DNA of 64,000 nt from Alnus glutinosa (GCF_958979055.1 NC_084889.1:8797761-8861760), one strand, 5' to 3'. Shown: positions 45,695-58,177, numbered from the stretch's first letter. The notes: generated by a model from the letters alone, not told the origin. Numbers and translations are program-made.

Positions 45695-46724
45695 TAGGCT
45701 TGGCAATCGGGTCGGCGGGTTGGGTTCGTGTTGACCCGACTGACCTGATAACACAATCGGGTCCAACACGAACCTGACCCGATTATTAATCGGGTCATAA
45801 CATATAACCCGAACACGGCCCGGTAAGAACCGGGTTACACGACACGAACCCGTTGAACACGTTTTGCTTACGCGTGCTCACTGGCACAACCTCACACCAC
45901 AGGCCACGAGGACGGAGGACACGAGGTAGAGTAAGTTCAACTGGCCTTGGACAGTTGGATCTGAGAACCGATCCAGCAGTCGCAGATTACGGCGAAAAAA
46001 AAAATCCCTTCAAGGCTTCAACCCATTTGGTTCCCCAACTGAAAATAAGAAGAAAAAACCCAAAAAATTTCTCCACCCATTCTCAACCCACAACAAACGA
46101 CCAACCACCTTAAATCACAGTTACAACTCACAACAATTTGAACCCAAAATCAACAACGTCAAATAAACAATGGGGATAACTTCAATCCGAAAATCGGATT
46201 GAACTAACAATCGAAAATCGCAAAGAACAACCCACGACAATTTGAACCCAAAATCAATAAATTGTGAATCGAAGTCACTGAACTGTGAAGGGCCTGAAGG
46301 GCTGACTAGCTGAACCGCTGAAGCTAGGTGAGACTGTGATTGTGAGGCGTTGTGGCTGTGTGTGACTCTATGAGGCGTCGTCGCTGTAGTGGGCGTGGCT
46401 GCACCGGTGCGTGAACGACGGGTGAATCGTGAATGACTGATTCGGATTTCGGACTGAAAGAGTTAAAGAAACTGAAAGACAGAGTGAAAATGAAAGTACA
46501 GCTAGGTTCTCTTATTTCTTGAAGTTTCCTTGTTTTTTTTTTTTTTTTGGTTAACCGGGTTATAATCGTGTTAGCGGGTCAACCCGCGGGTTGACCCACC
46601 AAACATTATTATAATTGGGTCGACCCAATTATGTCCCGAACTCGATAGCAATAAACCCAAACTCGATTTTTTCGTGTCATGTTCGTGTCGGGTTTGCGGG
46701 TCATGTCAAAAATTGTCAAGCCTA
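45695..46724. mobile_element. hAT-like non-autonomous element, about 1 kb
   Basis: It begins TAGGCTTGGCAATCGGGTC and ends AATTGTCAAGCCTA. The 8-mers TGTGAGAG and CGCGAGAG flank it (6 of 8 matching). Sub-terminal GGGTTNGTGT and ACACGAACC words recur in both orientations. The short open frame at 45853-46113 inside has no transposase motifs. Confidence 0.75.
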
Positions 46725-46732
46725 CGCGAGAG

Positions 46733-47777
46733 CACTTTTGTACACTTGTTTGAGGATACCCAGACTTGGCTCAAGAGGTTGCATCCTTTCTCTGTTCACC
46801 ATATTAGACGTTAAGCAAATAATGCTACTTACTGTCCGGCTAAATTACCCATTTTCAAATGATGTGTCACAATCTCATGTGATCTATCATTTTGAGAAAT
46901 GTGCCACAATCTCATGTGATCTATCATTTTGAAAAATGTGTCATAATTCCATGAGATTGTGACACATTATTTGACAACTAACTTTTGAATTTTTTTTTTT
47001 GAAATATCTAGCATGTCTCTTTATTGAAAATGTAATCCTTGCTTAGCAAAAATTTCTAGTTTATTAATGAAATCTTCATTTTTAAAAAATTATAAAAATT
47101 ACTGTCACCTAAAATTGATATCGTTTTAAAATTAAAGTAATGTTTCTTGCATAATTATTACACAACTTTTATACAATTCTAAAACCTTTTTTTTTAAGAT
47201 CAATTATTGAGAGTATTTAGAGCCCATATGTAAAAAAACAAATCTAATGGTTGATCATTAAAAAAAAAAAAAAAAAAAAAGTAATTAAAATTGTACAAAA
47301 ATTATGTAAAAATTGTAAAAAAACCATTATTCTTATAAAAAAATTTGATAAGTCACTTAATTTTGGAAGGTCAAACACTCAAAGTGGCAGCCGAAACAAA
47401 AATGTCTTCTAATACTCCTCTACGTGTCACACTATTATAGGCCTATAAGTAAATCAGAGTTAAGCCTGACCTGACCAAACCATTTCCTTCAATTTCACCG
47501 GACATCTCTGCCTAGTACCTTAATAGTGTTTTATTTTCGGCTTAAAAATCGATATTCCTTGCCCTAACTCAGACCGTTCTGACCAAAGGTCAATACCTTA
47601 CACCACAGCTTCCTCTTCAAAATCCAATAATATTCCAGCCACAGATTCCTCAAATCTAACATCTGGATTTCAGCTAATTTCTTTTGATTTTCAGATCCAC
47701 GCCCAAAAGGACCCGCAATTCACGCGTGCGCTACAATGACGAAACACTGAATCACAACCCCCTCTAAGCTCCTTCCA
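46733..47777. other. Upstream region of the 47.8-kb gene
   Basis: It contains a local repeat of GTGCCACAATCTCATGTGAT / TGTCACAATCTCATGTGATC near 46864-46930 and a run of about 20 A residues near 47262-47280. The last 300 bases are C-rich with no ATG-led frame, consistent with a promoter and leader. Confidence 0.5.
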
Positions 47778-49739
47778 ATGGCGAATAATCCCAACAAAGG
47801 CAAGTTCTTTTACACACTGTTTTTGGTTTTCACTCTAGCTTCTGTTTCTAGGTTATTGGTAAGCTCTAACTCTGTCCCAATCCAACACGAACACGAGCAC
47901 GAGCACGAGCACGAGCACGACCGCGATCTATACAGTGAACCCGAAACTGAAGTTACTAGTAAATTCAATGAAGAACAAGTTTTGTTTCATAAACTGGAAG
48001 ACTTAGTGAGAAGCCTTAGTGAAATAGTTACTAGGTTAGAATCAAAATTATCGGAGTCTCCGAAGGTGCCAATTACTACGAATGAGAAGTACCATAAAGA
48101 AAAGGATAAGATTCTTCGAGGAGATCACGTTGGTGAAAGATTAGCCGAAGATTATGGGGAAGAGGGTTTTGTGGGTAAGACCCCAGTGGGAGACAAAGGG
48201 GGGGCGGTTTCGGTAACGAAGTATAGTCCCTTCTGGTCGGAGCGGTTTCAGTTTGTGTCGGCTGTGAAATTGGATTCAGAGGCGACGTGTATTAATGTGT
48301 TGCCGTTTCGGGATTATGAGGGGCTTAGTAAGTACGTCACGGTCGGGGACGAGAGAGGGAGGATTTATGTGTTTTTGAGAAATGGGGATGTTTTGGTTGA
48401 GTTCTATACATTGTCCGAGTCGCCAATTACGGCCATGCTTTCGTACATGTCGATTTATAAGAATGAGAGTGTTCTGGTGACGGGGCATCGCAATGGTGCA
48501 GTCTTGATGAATCGGGTTTGGGAGGGGTCGTCGAATGGAGAGGAGTGGAGTTCTTTGCTTTTTATGGAAAATGTAGGTAAGTTTGTGCCTGCTGATAGCA
48601 GGGAAGATGTTTCGTTGCCAATAGATATCTTGGAAGTGCATCATGTTGGGAGGACGAGGTACATTTTGTCTGTTGATGGTCGTGGAAAGATTAGGGTATT
48701 AACAGAAAATGGGACTCTCTATGGTTCAGCTATGCCAACGAGCAGGCCGCTTGCGTTCTTTAAGCAGCGGCTATTGTTTCTGACGGAGGCTGGTGCAGGG
48801 TCATTGGATTTGAGGAGCATGAAAGTTAAGGAGTCTGAGTGTGAAGGGCTGAACCGTTCCCTCGCTCAGAATTATGTTTTCGATGCCATGGAGCGGTCTA
48901 AAGCATATGGATTTACAGCAGAGGGTGATTTAATACATGTAATGCTCCTGGGGGATATAATGAACTTCAAATGCCGGGTTAGATCGAAGAGGAAGTTTGA
49001 CATGGATGAGCCCCTTGCTTTTCAGTCAATTAAGGGGTATTTGCTTATTGTTAGCGAGGAGAAGGTTTTTGTGTTCAACGTTTCATCTCAGCATTATGTT
49101 AGGATCGGTGCACCTCGGCTTGTTTTCTCTGCTGGTCTGGATGATATCAGATCATCTTTCCTAAGTTATCAGACAATGGACGTGGATGCCGGGAGGAGAA
49201 GGGCGATACCCTTAGTAGCCAGTGACCGTGAAAAGCTTATTGTTCTTGGGCTTGGAAGTGGGTATGTGGGAATGTATCGCTCTAACCTTCCAGTATTTAA
49301 AGGGGAATCTAATGCGATGCTATGGACCAGCCCTGTGTTGTTCTTTATACTTTTTCTATTCGTCGCTTGGCAATTCTTTGCCAAGAAGAAGGAAGCACTT
49401 ACTTCATGGGGGCCAGATGATCCTTATAGCTCCACATCGGCTATGACTGGAGCTCCATTAGGAACTGCTTCCGGGGACAGATCTTTTGGAGACTCTTCTA
49501 GAGGTGGTGCTCTCAGAGGTCCAAGAAGGTATGCCTCTCCCCCGCATTATCCTGGTGGAGCAACCAGTTCCTTTAGGCCGAGTTCTGCAGATCATAACCC
49601 GAGACCAGCTTCTGTTGATCCAAATTTCAGACCATCTTCAGAGTTAAAATTTAGGGGTTCAACTTTAGAATCTTCCGGTTTTCCAAAAAGAAGAGAGAGT
49701 CTATTTGCAAGCAATCAAGTTGTAGAGGATAGCAATTGA
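47778..49739 (+). CDS. Membrane-anchored beta-propeller-like protein
   Basis: One uninterrupted frame of 653 residues. Residues about 9-29 are hydrophobic (signal anchor or signal peptide), followed by a His-Glu alternating tract (QHEHEHEHEHEHD, encoded by a GAGCAC repeat) and a coiled-coil-like stretch (LFHKLEDLVRSLSEIVTRLE). Residues about 140-500 form blocks such as YVTVGDERGRIYVFLRNGDV and VLVTGHRNGAVLMNRVW and YILSVDGRGKIRVLTENGTL, which read like blades of a WD40/quinoprotein-type propeller. A second hydrophobic segment (about 515-535, LWTSPVLFFILFLFVAWQFF) is followed by a basic, Ser/Pro-rich tail. A luminal propeller with a cytosolic tail is the simplest topology. I recognise it as a conserved plant protein but not by name. 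Confidence 0.85.
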   Translation: MANNPNKGKFFYTLFLVFTLASVSRLLVSSNSVPIQHEHEHEHEHEHDRDLYSEPETEVTSKFNEEQVLFHKLEDLVRSLSEIVTRLESKLSESPKVPITTNEKYHKEKDKILRGDHVGERLAEDYGEEGFVGKTPVGDKGGAVSVTKYSPFWSERFQFVSAVKLDSEATCINVLPFRDYEGLSKYVTVGDERGRIYVFLRNGDVLVEFYTLSESPITAMLSYMSIYKNESVLVTGHRNGAVLMNRVWEGSSNGEEWSSLLFMENVGKFVPADSREDVSLPIDILEVHHVGRTRYILSVDGRGKIRVLTENGTLYGSAMPTSRPLAFFKQRLLFLTEAGAGSLDLRSMKVKESECEGLNRSLAQNYVFDAMERSKAYGFTAEGDLIHVMLLGDIMNFKCRVRSKRKFDMDEPLAFQSIKGYLLIVSEEKVFVFNVSSQHYVRIGAPRLVFSAGLDDIRSSFLSYQTMDVDAGRRRAIPLVASDREKLIVLGLGSGYVGMYRSNLPVFKGESNAMLWTSPVLFFILFLFVAWQFFAKKKEALTSWGPDDPYSSTSAMTGAPLGTASGDRSFGDSSRGGALRGPRRYASPPHYPGGATSSFRPSSADHNPRPASVDPNFRPSSELKFRGSTLESSGFPKRRESLFASNQVVEDSN

Positions 49740-51165
49740 CTTGTTGAATCAATTGCATGAACTTTTACTTCAGGAGTCTGAGAGTTCTTTCAGATTTTAT
49801 CCTTTAGACAGTTCGTTTGGGACTGTGGCCTATTTGAAATTGAACTGCCAATGTCTGTAACTTGTAACTTTGTAACTTCTAGTTGCATGAGGAAATAATG
49901 AGGAAAGCTTAAAGCATTTTTTTTTTTTTAAGTCCCCCAGTTTTCTGTATTGTAGAAAGATAGAAAAAAAGAAGAAAAAAGAAATAGTTAGTACAAGAAA
50001 AGAAAAAAAAAAAATAGTTAGTACATAGAGACGGATAAGATTCTCCCAAAATTTTCCTTTCTTCTTCTTCTTCTTTTATATATATATATAATCATCAAAT
50101 GGAAATGGTTGCCTCCATCTCACGTGATTTGATGATGATGTTTCAAGATTCTTGAGTTTGTAATTTTTATTGAGCACGGACTCTTACCGTTCTGCATTTT
50201 TTTTTTGGGAAAAATTATAAAATTAGTCCCTTCAATTTTAAAGAAAGCTTGGACAAATAACTCTATTAGGTTTAAGAAGTGACAATTAAATTACTCATTG
50301 TGGTATACTTGTGTAACAAATAATTTTTTTGTTTTTTAGGTACATGAAGGAATTATAAGGGAAAAAAAAAAAAAAACAACAACAAAACAAGGCCTGGGCA
50401 ACCTAAAGTAAAACTATGAATGAAAGTACGTAGATGCAATGATTATGAAAATGCGGGCCTAAAGATTCATGACACGGATGTCAAGAATCTGGGCCACCAG
50501 TTAAGGTGGTTGGGTGTGTGTAAAGGGCCCAAGGGACTCCAACACTGTGACAGAGATGAACATGAAGAATGAACAAATAAGCCCAGAAAAACATAAGTAA
50601 AGACAAAAATAATAAGATAAACATCAGAAAGTTGGTTGCAAGCGGTGGAGTGGGAGCCATCCCTGTAGACGCGTGAGATCCACGCGCCGCCAAGGGGAGG
50701 CCTCTCAGCAATAGGAATCATTGGAATCGTCCGAAACCGCCGAGGGCCATAGCAGAGGGAGGTAGAGGGATTTTGAATGGTCGCCACGCATTGTTGAGGC
50801 CAAAAAACTCTCTAGTGCGTGGGAGCCATGCGCTGGCGTGCAGGCAGTGGTGGAGAGAACGGAGACCATCGGTGGAAGTCGGGGACACTGATGAGCCTGT
50901 TGATGAGGTGCGTGTCTTGTAATAGTGAATGGAAGGGCGCAGTTCTAGATCTGAAAATTTCAATCATAACACCTTTTCAAAAATTACAAAGGACTCGGTG
51001 GAGGAGGTGGGAAGAACCAGAAAAATCTGATGTGTGGAGACAGTAAACGTAAAAACAATAAAGGGGTGAGGAGACCTCATATGAAGTGGGACAGATTCAG
51101 GGAGTTTTTGGCTTCTCTCCCAAGGCCATAGAAACTGAAAAGAAAGTGGATGGATGGATGTGTAG
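49740..51165. other. 3' flank and older repeat sequence before the copia LTR
   Basis: The first 200 bases are likely 3'UTR. From about 50450 there is G+C-richer sequence with no coding identity (GACGCGTGAGATCCACGCGC), which continues after the copia element at 58029-58160 (AGGGAAGTTTTCGGCTTCCC against GTTTTTGGCTTCTCTCCC). Copia therefore appears to have inserted into an older repeat. Confidence 0.45.
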
Positions 51166-51564
51166 TGTTGAATATGAAGGGGCGTCCACATGAGCACGCC
51201 CCTCAAGATTCAAGCCAGGCAATACAACGCCTGGCTAGTGTAAAAAAAAAAAAAATAACTGATTTTCAGTTATTTTTTTCCTATAGTATAACTACTCCAA
51301 ACTGCCACAAACTGTTCTCTATAAATAGTCTCCTAGTAAATGGGTTGAGAAGTTTTTGTTTTTCTGAAAGAAAAAAATCAGATTTTAAATATTTCCTGTG
51401 CATCTAGACCGTGGATATAGTGAATATTACTCCATTACGTTTTGGTAGTGTATTCCACCGCCAAGAAGAAGAGACTTATTGAAAAATCACGTGGGACAAT
51501 ATTTGATTGCAGTGCATATAAGGTATGCTCTATTCTGCTGTGCATGACAATTCTATTTCTAACA
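51166..51564 (+). repeat. 5' LTR of copia element
   Basis: It starts TGTTGAATATGAAGG and ends TTCTAACA. It includes a TATAAATAG-like promoter motif (CTATAAATAG, near 51319) and matches 57624-58023. A primer site follows one base later. Confidence 0.94.
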
Positions 51565-51565
51565 T

Positions 51566-51578
51566 TGGTATCAGAGCC
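51566..51578 (+). other. Primer binding site, initiator-Met tRNA
   Basis: TGGTATCAGAGCC, the standard complement of the 3' end of plant initiator methionine tRNA, one base after the LTR. Confidence 0.9.
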
Positions 51579-52468
51579 ATTGTTATTGTTCTCGTGGTTT
51601 ACAAGTTTCTGTGTATTTTAACTGTGAAACAAAATGGTGGTGCTGTGTTTATAAAATAAAAACAAAAAAGAAAAAGGAAGGGGAGAACTCGTGGCAGGCG
51701 GTGGCTATACTACCGCTGGAAGACGAGTGTGCGATAGCCTTCAGCGACGGGCTGCAGTGGTAATGGCCATGGCTGTGTGACACTGTGTGTTTGTGAAAGT
51801 GTGTTTTGTGTGTTCGGCTGTTGATGACAGTGATATTGAAATGCAAATAAGAAGTATCGGGTAGGGTTGAATCTTAAAAAACCAAAATGGGCATGGCCCA
51901 TTTCACTAGTTTTTTTTTAAAAAAAAGACAAAAAAGGGAAACTACATTACTTAGGTGTCGACCCAGCCCAATTTAATGTTTCTTGGTTTAAAAAGAAGTG
52001 AAATATGATATTTTATGAGCATGTGGGGAGTAGAACTCAAGTCCTCAATATAGCAAATCCCAAAGCATCACCACTGGTCTGCAGGAACTCTTTAGTAAAG
52101 GGAAGCCTTTATTAGTTTTATATGTGTGAATGAATATTGTTTTTCAGCATATATATATATATTTTATTGGTGTAAAGAGGCATATATATATATATATATA
52201 TATTGGATTATGCCCAAATTATTTTAACAAGTGGGAGTATGGTTGAGTTGAATTTATTTTTCCTTCCATACATAATTTTGCGCGAAAAATTAAGTTAAAA
52301 ATTAATAATTTGACACTTGTGGCGCGGGAGATGATTAAGAAGCTTAGCGAATTTTCGATCCTGCGACGTGTTAATAATTATTTTTGTTTAACTTAGATTA
52401 ACGCTGTAAATTTTTTTTTGGGTTATGTGTGTAATATCCCTTGCGCAATTTTTTTTTTTTGTAGTAAT

Positions 52469-55400
52469 ATGGCTTCAAAAAGCATTGTTGCTGATTTGAA
52501 TAAGGGGGAAAAATTGGATGGGGAAAATTACGACATTTGGCATCGAAAGATTCGATATGTCCTAAATGAACAAGAGGTCTTGGAGACCCTGTCCCATTCA
52601 TTGACTGAGCCAGAGCAAGAAGATACCGAACAAAATACAAGAGATATTGCTACTTTTGAAAATTGGCGCAAAAAGGATCAATGTGCGCGCTTTACCATGT
52701 TAAGCAGCATGCATAATGATCTAATTGGTGAGTTCGAGGTACATCCAACAGCTAAAGGCATGTGGGAAGCACTGAAGTTAAAGTTTGGTGGCACTTCTGC
52801 CACTAGACTGCGTGGATTGACCATGAGATTTGACTCCTACAAGATGCGCTCAGATCAAACAATGAAGCAGCATCTCAGGGTGATGTCATCCATGATCCGC
52901 GAACTCAAAGCAGTCGGAAACAACCTTACTGATGAGCAGCAGATCCAAGCGGTGATTCATTCGTTACCTAATTCCTGGGATGCTATGAGCCAAAATTTGA
53001 CACACAATGAGAACATTAAAACTTTTGAAGATGTTTCGCGTCATTTGGAACTTGAAGCTGAGCGCCTAGAGGCTGCTAAGCCCAATAGTTCTGCATACTT
53101 GGCTGAGTCAAGTTCGAACAAGGCTTTTAGGCTCAAGCGCAAGAACAAAGGTAAACATGGAACTGCTGGACCAGCGCCTAAGAAGGAAAGGACTAACAAG
53201 CGCAAGAGAGGTAAGCGGACTGGTAGAAGAGATAAGTCCAAGATGGTTTGTTTTAACTGCGAAAAGGAAGGCCACTTCGCTCGTGAGTGTACTGAGCCGA
53301 AGAAGGTACTCTCTGACTTTTCTCGCTATGTTTATGTTACTAGCCATGCTATGGTTGCTCACTCCTATCCTATGTGGACTATAGACTCAGCAGCAACCGA
53401 GCATGTAGCTCGAGATCGGGTTGGATTTGTGGAGTATCGTCGAGTTCCTGCTGGGAGTCGAGATATCAAAGTGGGGAATGGACCTAGTGTGGAGGTACTC
53501 GGAATTGGTACCTACAAGCTGGACTTGCGAGGTGGTCGTACTCTATTACTCCATGATGTGTTATACTCTCCCGAGATTCGACGAAACTTGCTTTCTGTAG
53601 TTACTATGATTAAACTTGGTTTTCAGTTTGTATTTGACAATGGTGTTTTCATTTATCTGGGAACAACTTATTATGGATGTGGTTTTATTTTAGACGGTTT
53701 TATGATTTTGGATTTGAATTATTATAATTATGACAAATCATTTGTTTTATTGACTTCTTCTGATGATGTGGATTCAATTAAATGGCATGCTAGGCTTGGC
53801 TATATTGGGCAAGATAGGATGACTAGATTAGCAAGAGAAGGTCTCATAGGCAATCTCGCTAAGGTCACTCTATCCACATGTGAACATTGTCTAATGGGAA
53901 AGTCAATTAGAAAACCGTTTGGAAAAGCTACTAGGGCATTTTTTTCATTGCAATTAGTCCACTCGGACATATGTGGCCCAATGAATGTGAGGGCAAGACA
54001 TGGCAGTTTTTATTTCATTACATTTATAGATGATTTTTCACGATACGGTCATGTCTATTTGATCTCCCATAAATCTGAAGCATTGGATTGTTTTAGACAA
54101 TATATGAATATGGTTGAGAATCAATTAGACAAGAGTATTAAGGCTCTAAGAACTGATTGTGGACGCGAATATCTCTCTGAGCAATTTAAAAGGCTCTGTG
54201 ATGAAAAAGGAATAAAAAGGCAATTAACGATGCCAAGTACGCCACAACAAAATGGCGTGGCGGAAAGGAGAAATCGAACGCTTCTGGAAATGGTTAGGTC
54301 AATGATGGCGCAAGCAAACTTACCAATATCATATTGGGGAGATGCACTTTTGACTGCAGCCTATATTCTTAACCGAGTGCCCTCCAAATCAATATCTTCC
54401 ACACCTTATGAGTTATGGACTGGTAAGAAACCCAATTTGAGTTACTTTCGGCCATGGGGCTCAGCGGGTATTGTTCACGACACTTCTCATAAATATGGGA
54501 AATTAGGCCTTAGAGGAAATAAATGTATCTTTATAAGGTATTCAGAGCATTCCAAGGGTTATGTGTTGATAGGTTGACAAACCGATGGAAGGGTGACTGA
54601 AATTGAGTCACGAGATGTGGATTTCATTGAGGATGAGTTTCCAACCAGAGGTGAGGTTGAAAGAAACTTGGAGTTTTATGAAACTATGGATCGAGAGGAA
54701 AGCGCTCTAAGTAGACTAGTTGAGAATGATGAAGAAATTCCTCAAACTCCTAGGGACAGTGGGAGTGACTTACCGCCTAGTGGGAGTATACCACTAGAGG
54801 TGGATTCACAACAACCTCAGCCGTGAAGAAGCAAACGCAGAAATCTTCCCCGTCGTCGTTTTGAGATTAAAGGGGAAGCTTTCATGATTGCTTCACATGA
54901 TGATGATGAGCCTAGGACAGTACAAGAGGCTCTCTCATCTTCGGCAAAAGATGAGTGGATTAAAGCAATGAATGATGAGATTGAGTCAATGAGAACTAAT
55001 CAGGTTTGGGATTTGGTGAATCTACCACTAGGGCGAAAGGCCATTGGGAACAAATGGATTCTTAAGGTCAAACGCAAGGCGGACGGTTCAATAGATAGGT
55101 ACAAGGCTCGCCTTGTGGCAAAAGGTTATACCCAACAGGAGGGTATGGACTATGAGGAAACCTTCTCACCAGTAGTAAGGTTTGCCTCAATAAGTCTAAT
55201 TTTGGCCATTGTTGCTTATATGAATTTGGAACTCTACCAAATGGACGTTAAGACAGCTTTTCTCAATGGAGAACTAGATGAGGAGATCTATATGGATCAA
55301 CCAGTTGGCTTCGTGGTCAATGGATAAGAACGTAAAGTTTGTAAGCTCAAACGGTCCATCTACGGCTTGAAGCAATCATCTAGACAATGGTATCTTAGAT

Positions 55401-56473
55401 TCCATCGAGCCGTTCTTTTGAACAAGTTTACGATGATCGAAGAAGACCATTGTGTTTATGTTAAAAGGTCAAAGGGGAGTTTCATCATTTTGTCATTGTA
55501 TGTTGATGACATATTATTGGCTGGAAATGATAAGAATATGATAGTCTCCACCAAAGGGTGGTTGTCCTCCAACTTTGAGATGAAGGACATGGGTGAGGCA
55601 GACTACATTCTGGGAGTTAAGATCTTTAGGGATCGATCAAAGAAACTTCTAGGTTTGTCTCAACAAACCTATATAAAGAAGGTTCTTGAACGCTTTCAGA
55701 TGTATGATTGTAAACCCATTGACAATCCTATTGCTAAAAGCGAGAACTTGTGCTTAGATATGTGTCCTAAGACTCAAGATGAGATAGAAAAGATGGCTCG
55801 TGTTCTTTATGCTAACGCCGTAGGAAGCCTGATGTATGCCATGGTGTGTACTCGGCCAGATATATGCTATGCAGTTGGCTTAGTCAGCAGATTCCAGTCT
55901 AACCCTGGATTGGCCCATTGGAAAGCAGTCAAGAGGATATTGAGATACCTCAAAGGAACAATGGACTATGTACTGTGCTATCAAGGTTTAGATTTGCGAC
56001 TTGTTGGGTATAGTGATGCTGATTGGGGCGGTAACATAGATGAGCGCAAATCGACATCTGGATATGTTTTCTTGCTAAATAATGGTGCCATTACGTGGAG
56101 TAGTAAGAAACAATCCTGTATAGCTTTATCAACCATGGAGGCAGAGTATGTAGCTTGTTCAGCAGCTGTTCAGGAAGCTGTTTGGTTAAGACGGTTCCTT
56201 CAGCATCTTGAGATTGTCAAAGATGCTCTAAATCCAGTGACAATTCATTGTGATAGTATGGCAGCTCTTGCCTATGCTAAGGACCCCAAATATCATGGGA
56301 GAACCAAACACATTGACATACGGTATCACTACATTAGAGACATGATTGCGCAAAAGGAGGTGGTCCTGAAACACATTTCTACGAGTCGCATGGTTGCAGA
56401 TCCCCTGACAAAGCCTATAGCTAGAGATGTTTTTCAGGCTCATGTTAGGAGTTTAGGACTGCATAGAATGTAA
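52469..56473 (+). pseudogene. Copia gag-pol polyprotein with three in-frame stops
   Basis: One frame runs from ATG 52469 to TAA 56471-56473 (about 1334 codons) without frameshift, but it is cut by TGA at 54575-54577, TGA at 54824-54826 and TAA at 55325-55327. Order: gag; zinc knuckle (CX2CX4HX4C) from about codon 261; protease with DSAAT at about 306 in place of the usual DSGAT; GAG-pre-integrase with WHARLGY, where His is usual for the final Tyr; integrase D500, D563, E599 (D-D35-E spacing kept); RT with YVDD near codon 1011-1014; RNase H with SDADWGG. The stops block one-piece translation. Element copies of this kind are usually immobile unless helped in trans. Confidence 0.93.
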
Positions 56474-57623
56474 TGGTTTGTTATTCAGTTGACTGTGTAA
56501 TGTACTCTTTTGGGATATTTATTTATTATTACATATGATGTTATTCATTATTTTTTGGTTTGGGTTTATCATATGGCATGTTGATTAAAACACACACTTA
56601 CCATGTTATTGGTTCCATAGGATGAAATGTATGTCGACAAGCAAAGATCGGCTCACTCACACGAGCGATCGACTTTGGCGCTTAAGTAGCGAGCAGAGAA
56701 TGGATGTTGTGTCCCTTGATACTTGTTTAGCAAGTAAAGGTGGTTGACACAAACATATGTTACCTTAGTAGGAGCTAAGATGAGGTCTATGGTATTGTTT
56801 AGACCATGCATGGATAGCCCACAATCCATGTAGCCTGTGATTAGCCTGATGTGAGACATTAATTTGGCGCCTGAGATGGTGAGCAAATTGAAGACTCAGG
56901 TTAGGCACTTGAATAGCGACTTGACTAAGATCTGTACGGTGTATTGAATTTAGACATACACTCTTTTGTTGGAAAGAGAACTTCATCGTAGCATGTATTT
57001 CATACTACATGTGCTTATTCGACCAAATGTGGAGGTGAGCGAATTGATCCTTACTTCCTCACTGTGTGAGTCCATGAGTCATTTTATGGCTCTATATTAT
57101 GCCCTTATTGACTTTTTGACTATGTTATTAAATGGAGTTTTTGATGTCTGCTACTCTAGTATGTTATCTATGACTATGATTGATTCAGTCTAATGAGACA
57201 TAACTGGGAAAGCGATTGGACCAAAGTTGAGTGACATGAGGGCGAAGGGAAGACTATTTGGCAACACGTCACTGAGTGTATTCACTGTCGACAGGTTAAG
57301 GCGCTATGTAGTGATAGCGACATAATTGTGAATGCGTCACGGTATTATGGGTAGGTCAAACATTGCTTTGAGTTTTCTTTGAAACTTAAAAGGATTAGAG
57401 GTGTTTGATCGGATGTGTTCAGATAAGTCTAGGGCATAACGAGACATTTTTCCGTTTTGGGATGTTGCTATGCTGGTCTTTTTTCGTAAAGATTTGGTAT
57501 AATGCTCCAACCATTTTATGCAGGTGTTCTCGATGGTCGCACGGTCTATTTGCAAGTATGAATAATGGAAAATATATTGAAAGATGCATGACTGGGTCGT
57601 GCCCATTGTGTGCGAGTGGGAGA
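56474..57623 (+). other. Long 3' spacer of the copia element
   Basis: About 1.15 kb between the polyprotein stop and the 3' LTR. No frame looks like an envelope or other protein. It ends in a purine-rich GAGTGGGAGA (57614-57623), the likely polypurine tract. Confidence 0.7.
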
Positions 57624-58023
57624 TGTTGAATATGAAGGGGCATCAACATGGGCACGCCCCTCAGGATTCAAGCCAGGCAATACAACGCCTAGCTAGTGTA
57701 AAAAAAAAAATAATAACTGATTTTCAGTTATTTTTTTCCTATAGTATAACTGCTCCAAATTGCCACAAACTGTTCTCTATAAATAGTCTCCTAGTAAATG
57801 GGTTGAGAAGTTTTTGTTTTTCTGAAAGAAAAAAAATAAGACTTTAAATATTTCCTGTGCATCTAGACCGTGGATATAGTGAATATTACTCCATTACGTT
57901 TTGGTAGTATATTCCATCGCCAAGAAGAAGAGACTTATTGAAAAATCACGTGGGACAATATTTGATTGCAGTGCATATAAGGTATGCTCTATTCTGCTGT
58001 GCATGACAAATCTATTTCTAACA
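57624..58023 (+). repeat. 3' LTR of copia element
   Basis: Collinear with 51166-51564, same termini (TGTTG...AACA), about 14 differences by eye, several of them C/T or G/A transitions. Confidence 0.94.
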
Positions 58024-58177
58024 GGTAGACAACGGAAGGTGGGTAGGTAGACAACCTCATAAGAGGCGGAGGGCAAAGGAAGAGGGGGGGAGGGAAGTTT
58101 TCGGCTTCCCTCCCATGTCGGTGTACAGAGGGGAGGGTTCAGGGATATGAGGAGAGAGAACGGAGAAAAAATCTCCA

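Larger units (their letters stand above)
51166..58023 (+). mobile_element. Full-length Ty1/copia LTR retrotransposon
   Basis: Two LTRs of about 400 bp bound a 6.86-kb element with primer site, gag, protease, integrase, reverse transcriptase and RNase H in copia order (integrase before RT), and a purine tract. Flanking 5-mers TGTAG (51161-51165) and GGTAG (58024-58028) match at 4 of 5. The LTRs differ at about 14 positions by eye (roughly 3-4%), so insertion is not very recent. The polyprotein is interrupted by stops. The stretch between the last stop and the 3' LTR is about 1.15 kb, longer than usual. Confidence 0.95.

Noticed and set aside
56228-57655. Several 70-90-codon minus-strand frames in and after the copia pol region
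   Set aside because: No envelope, gag or host domain. Those inside pol are shadows and the others are in noncoding spacer and LTR sequence.
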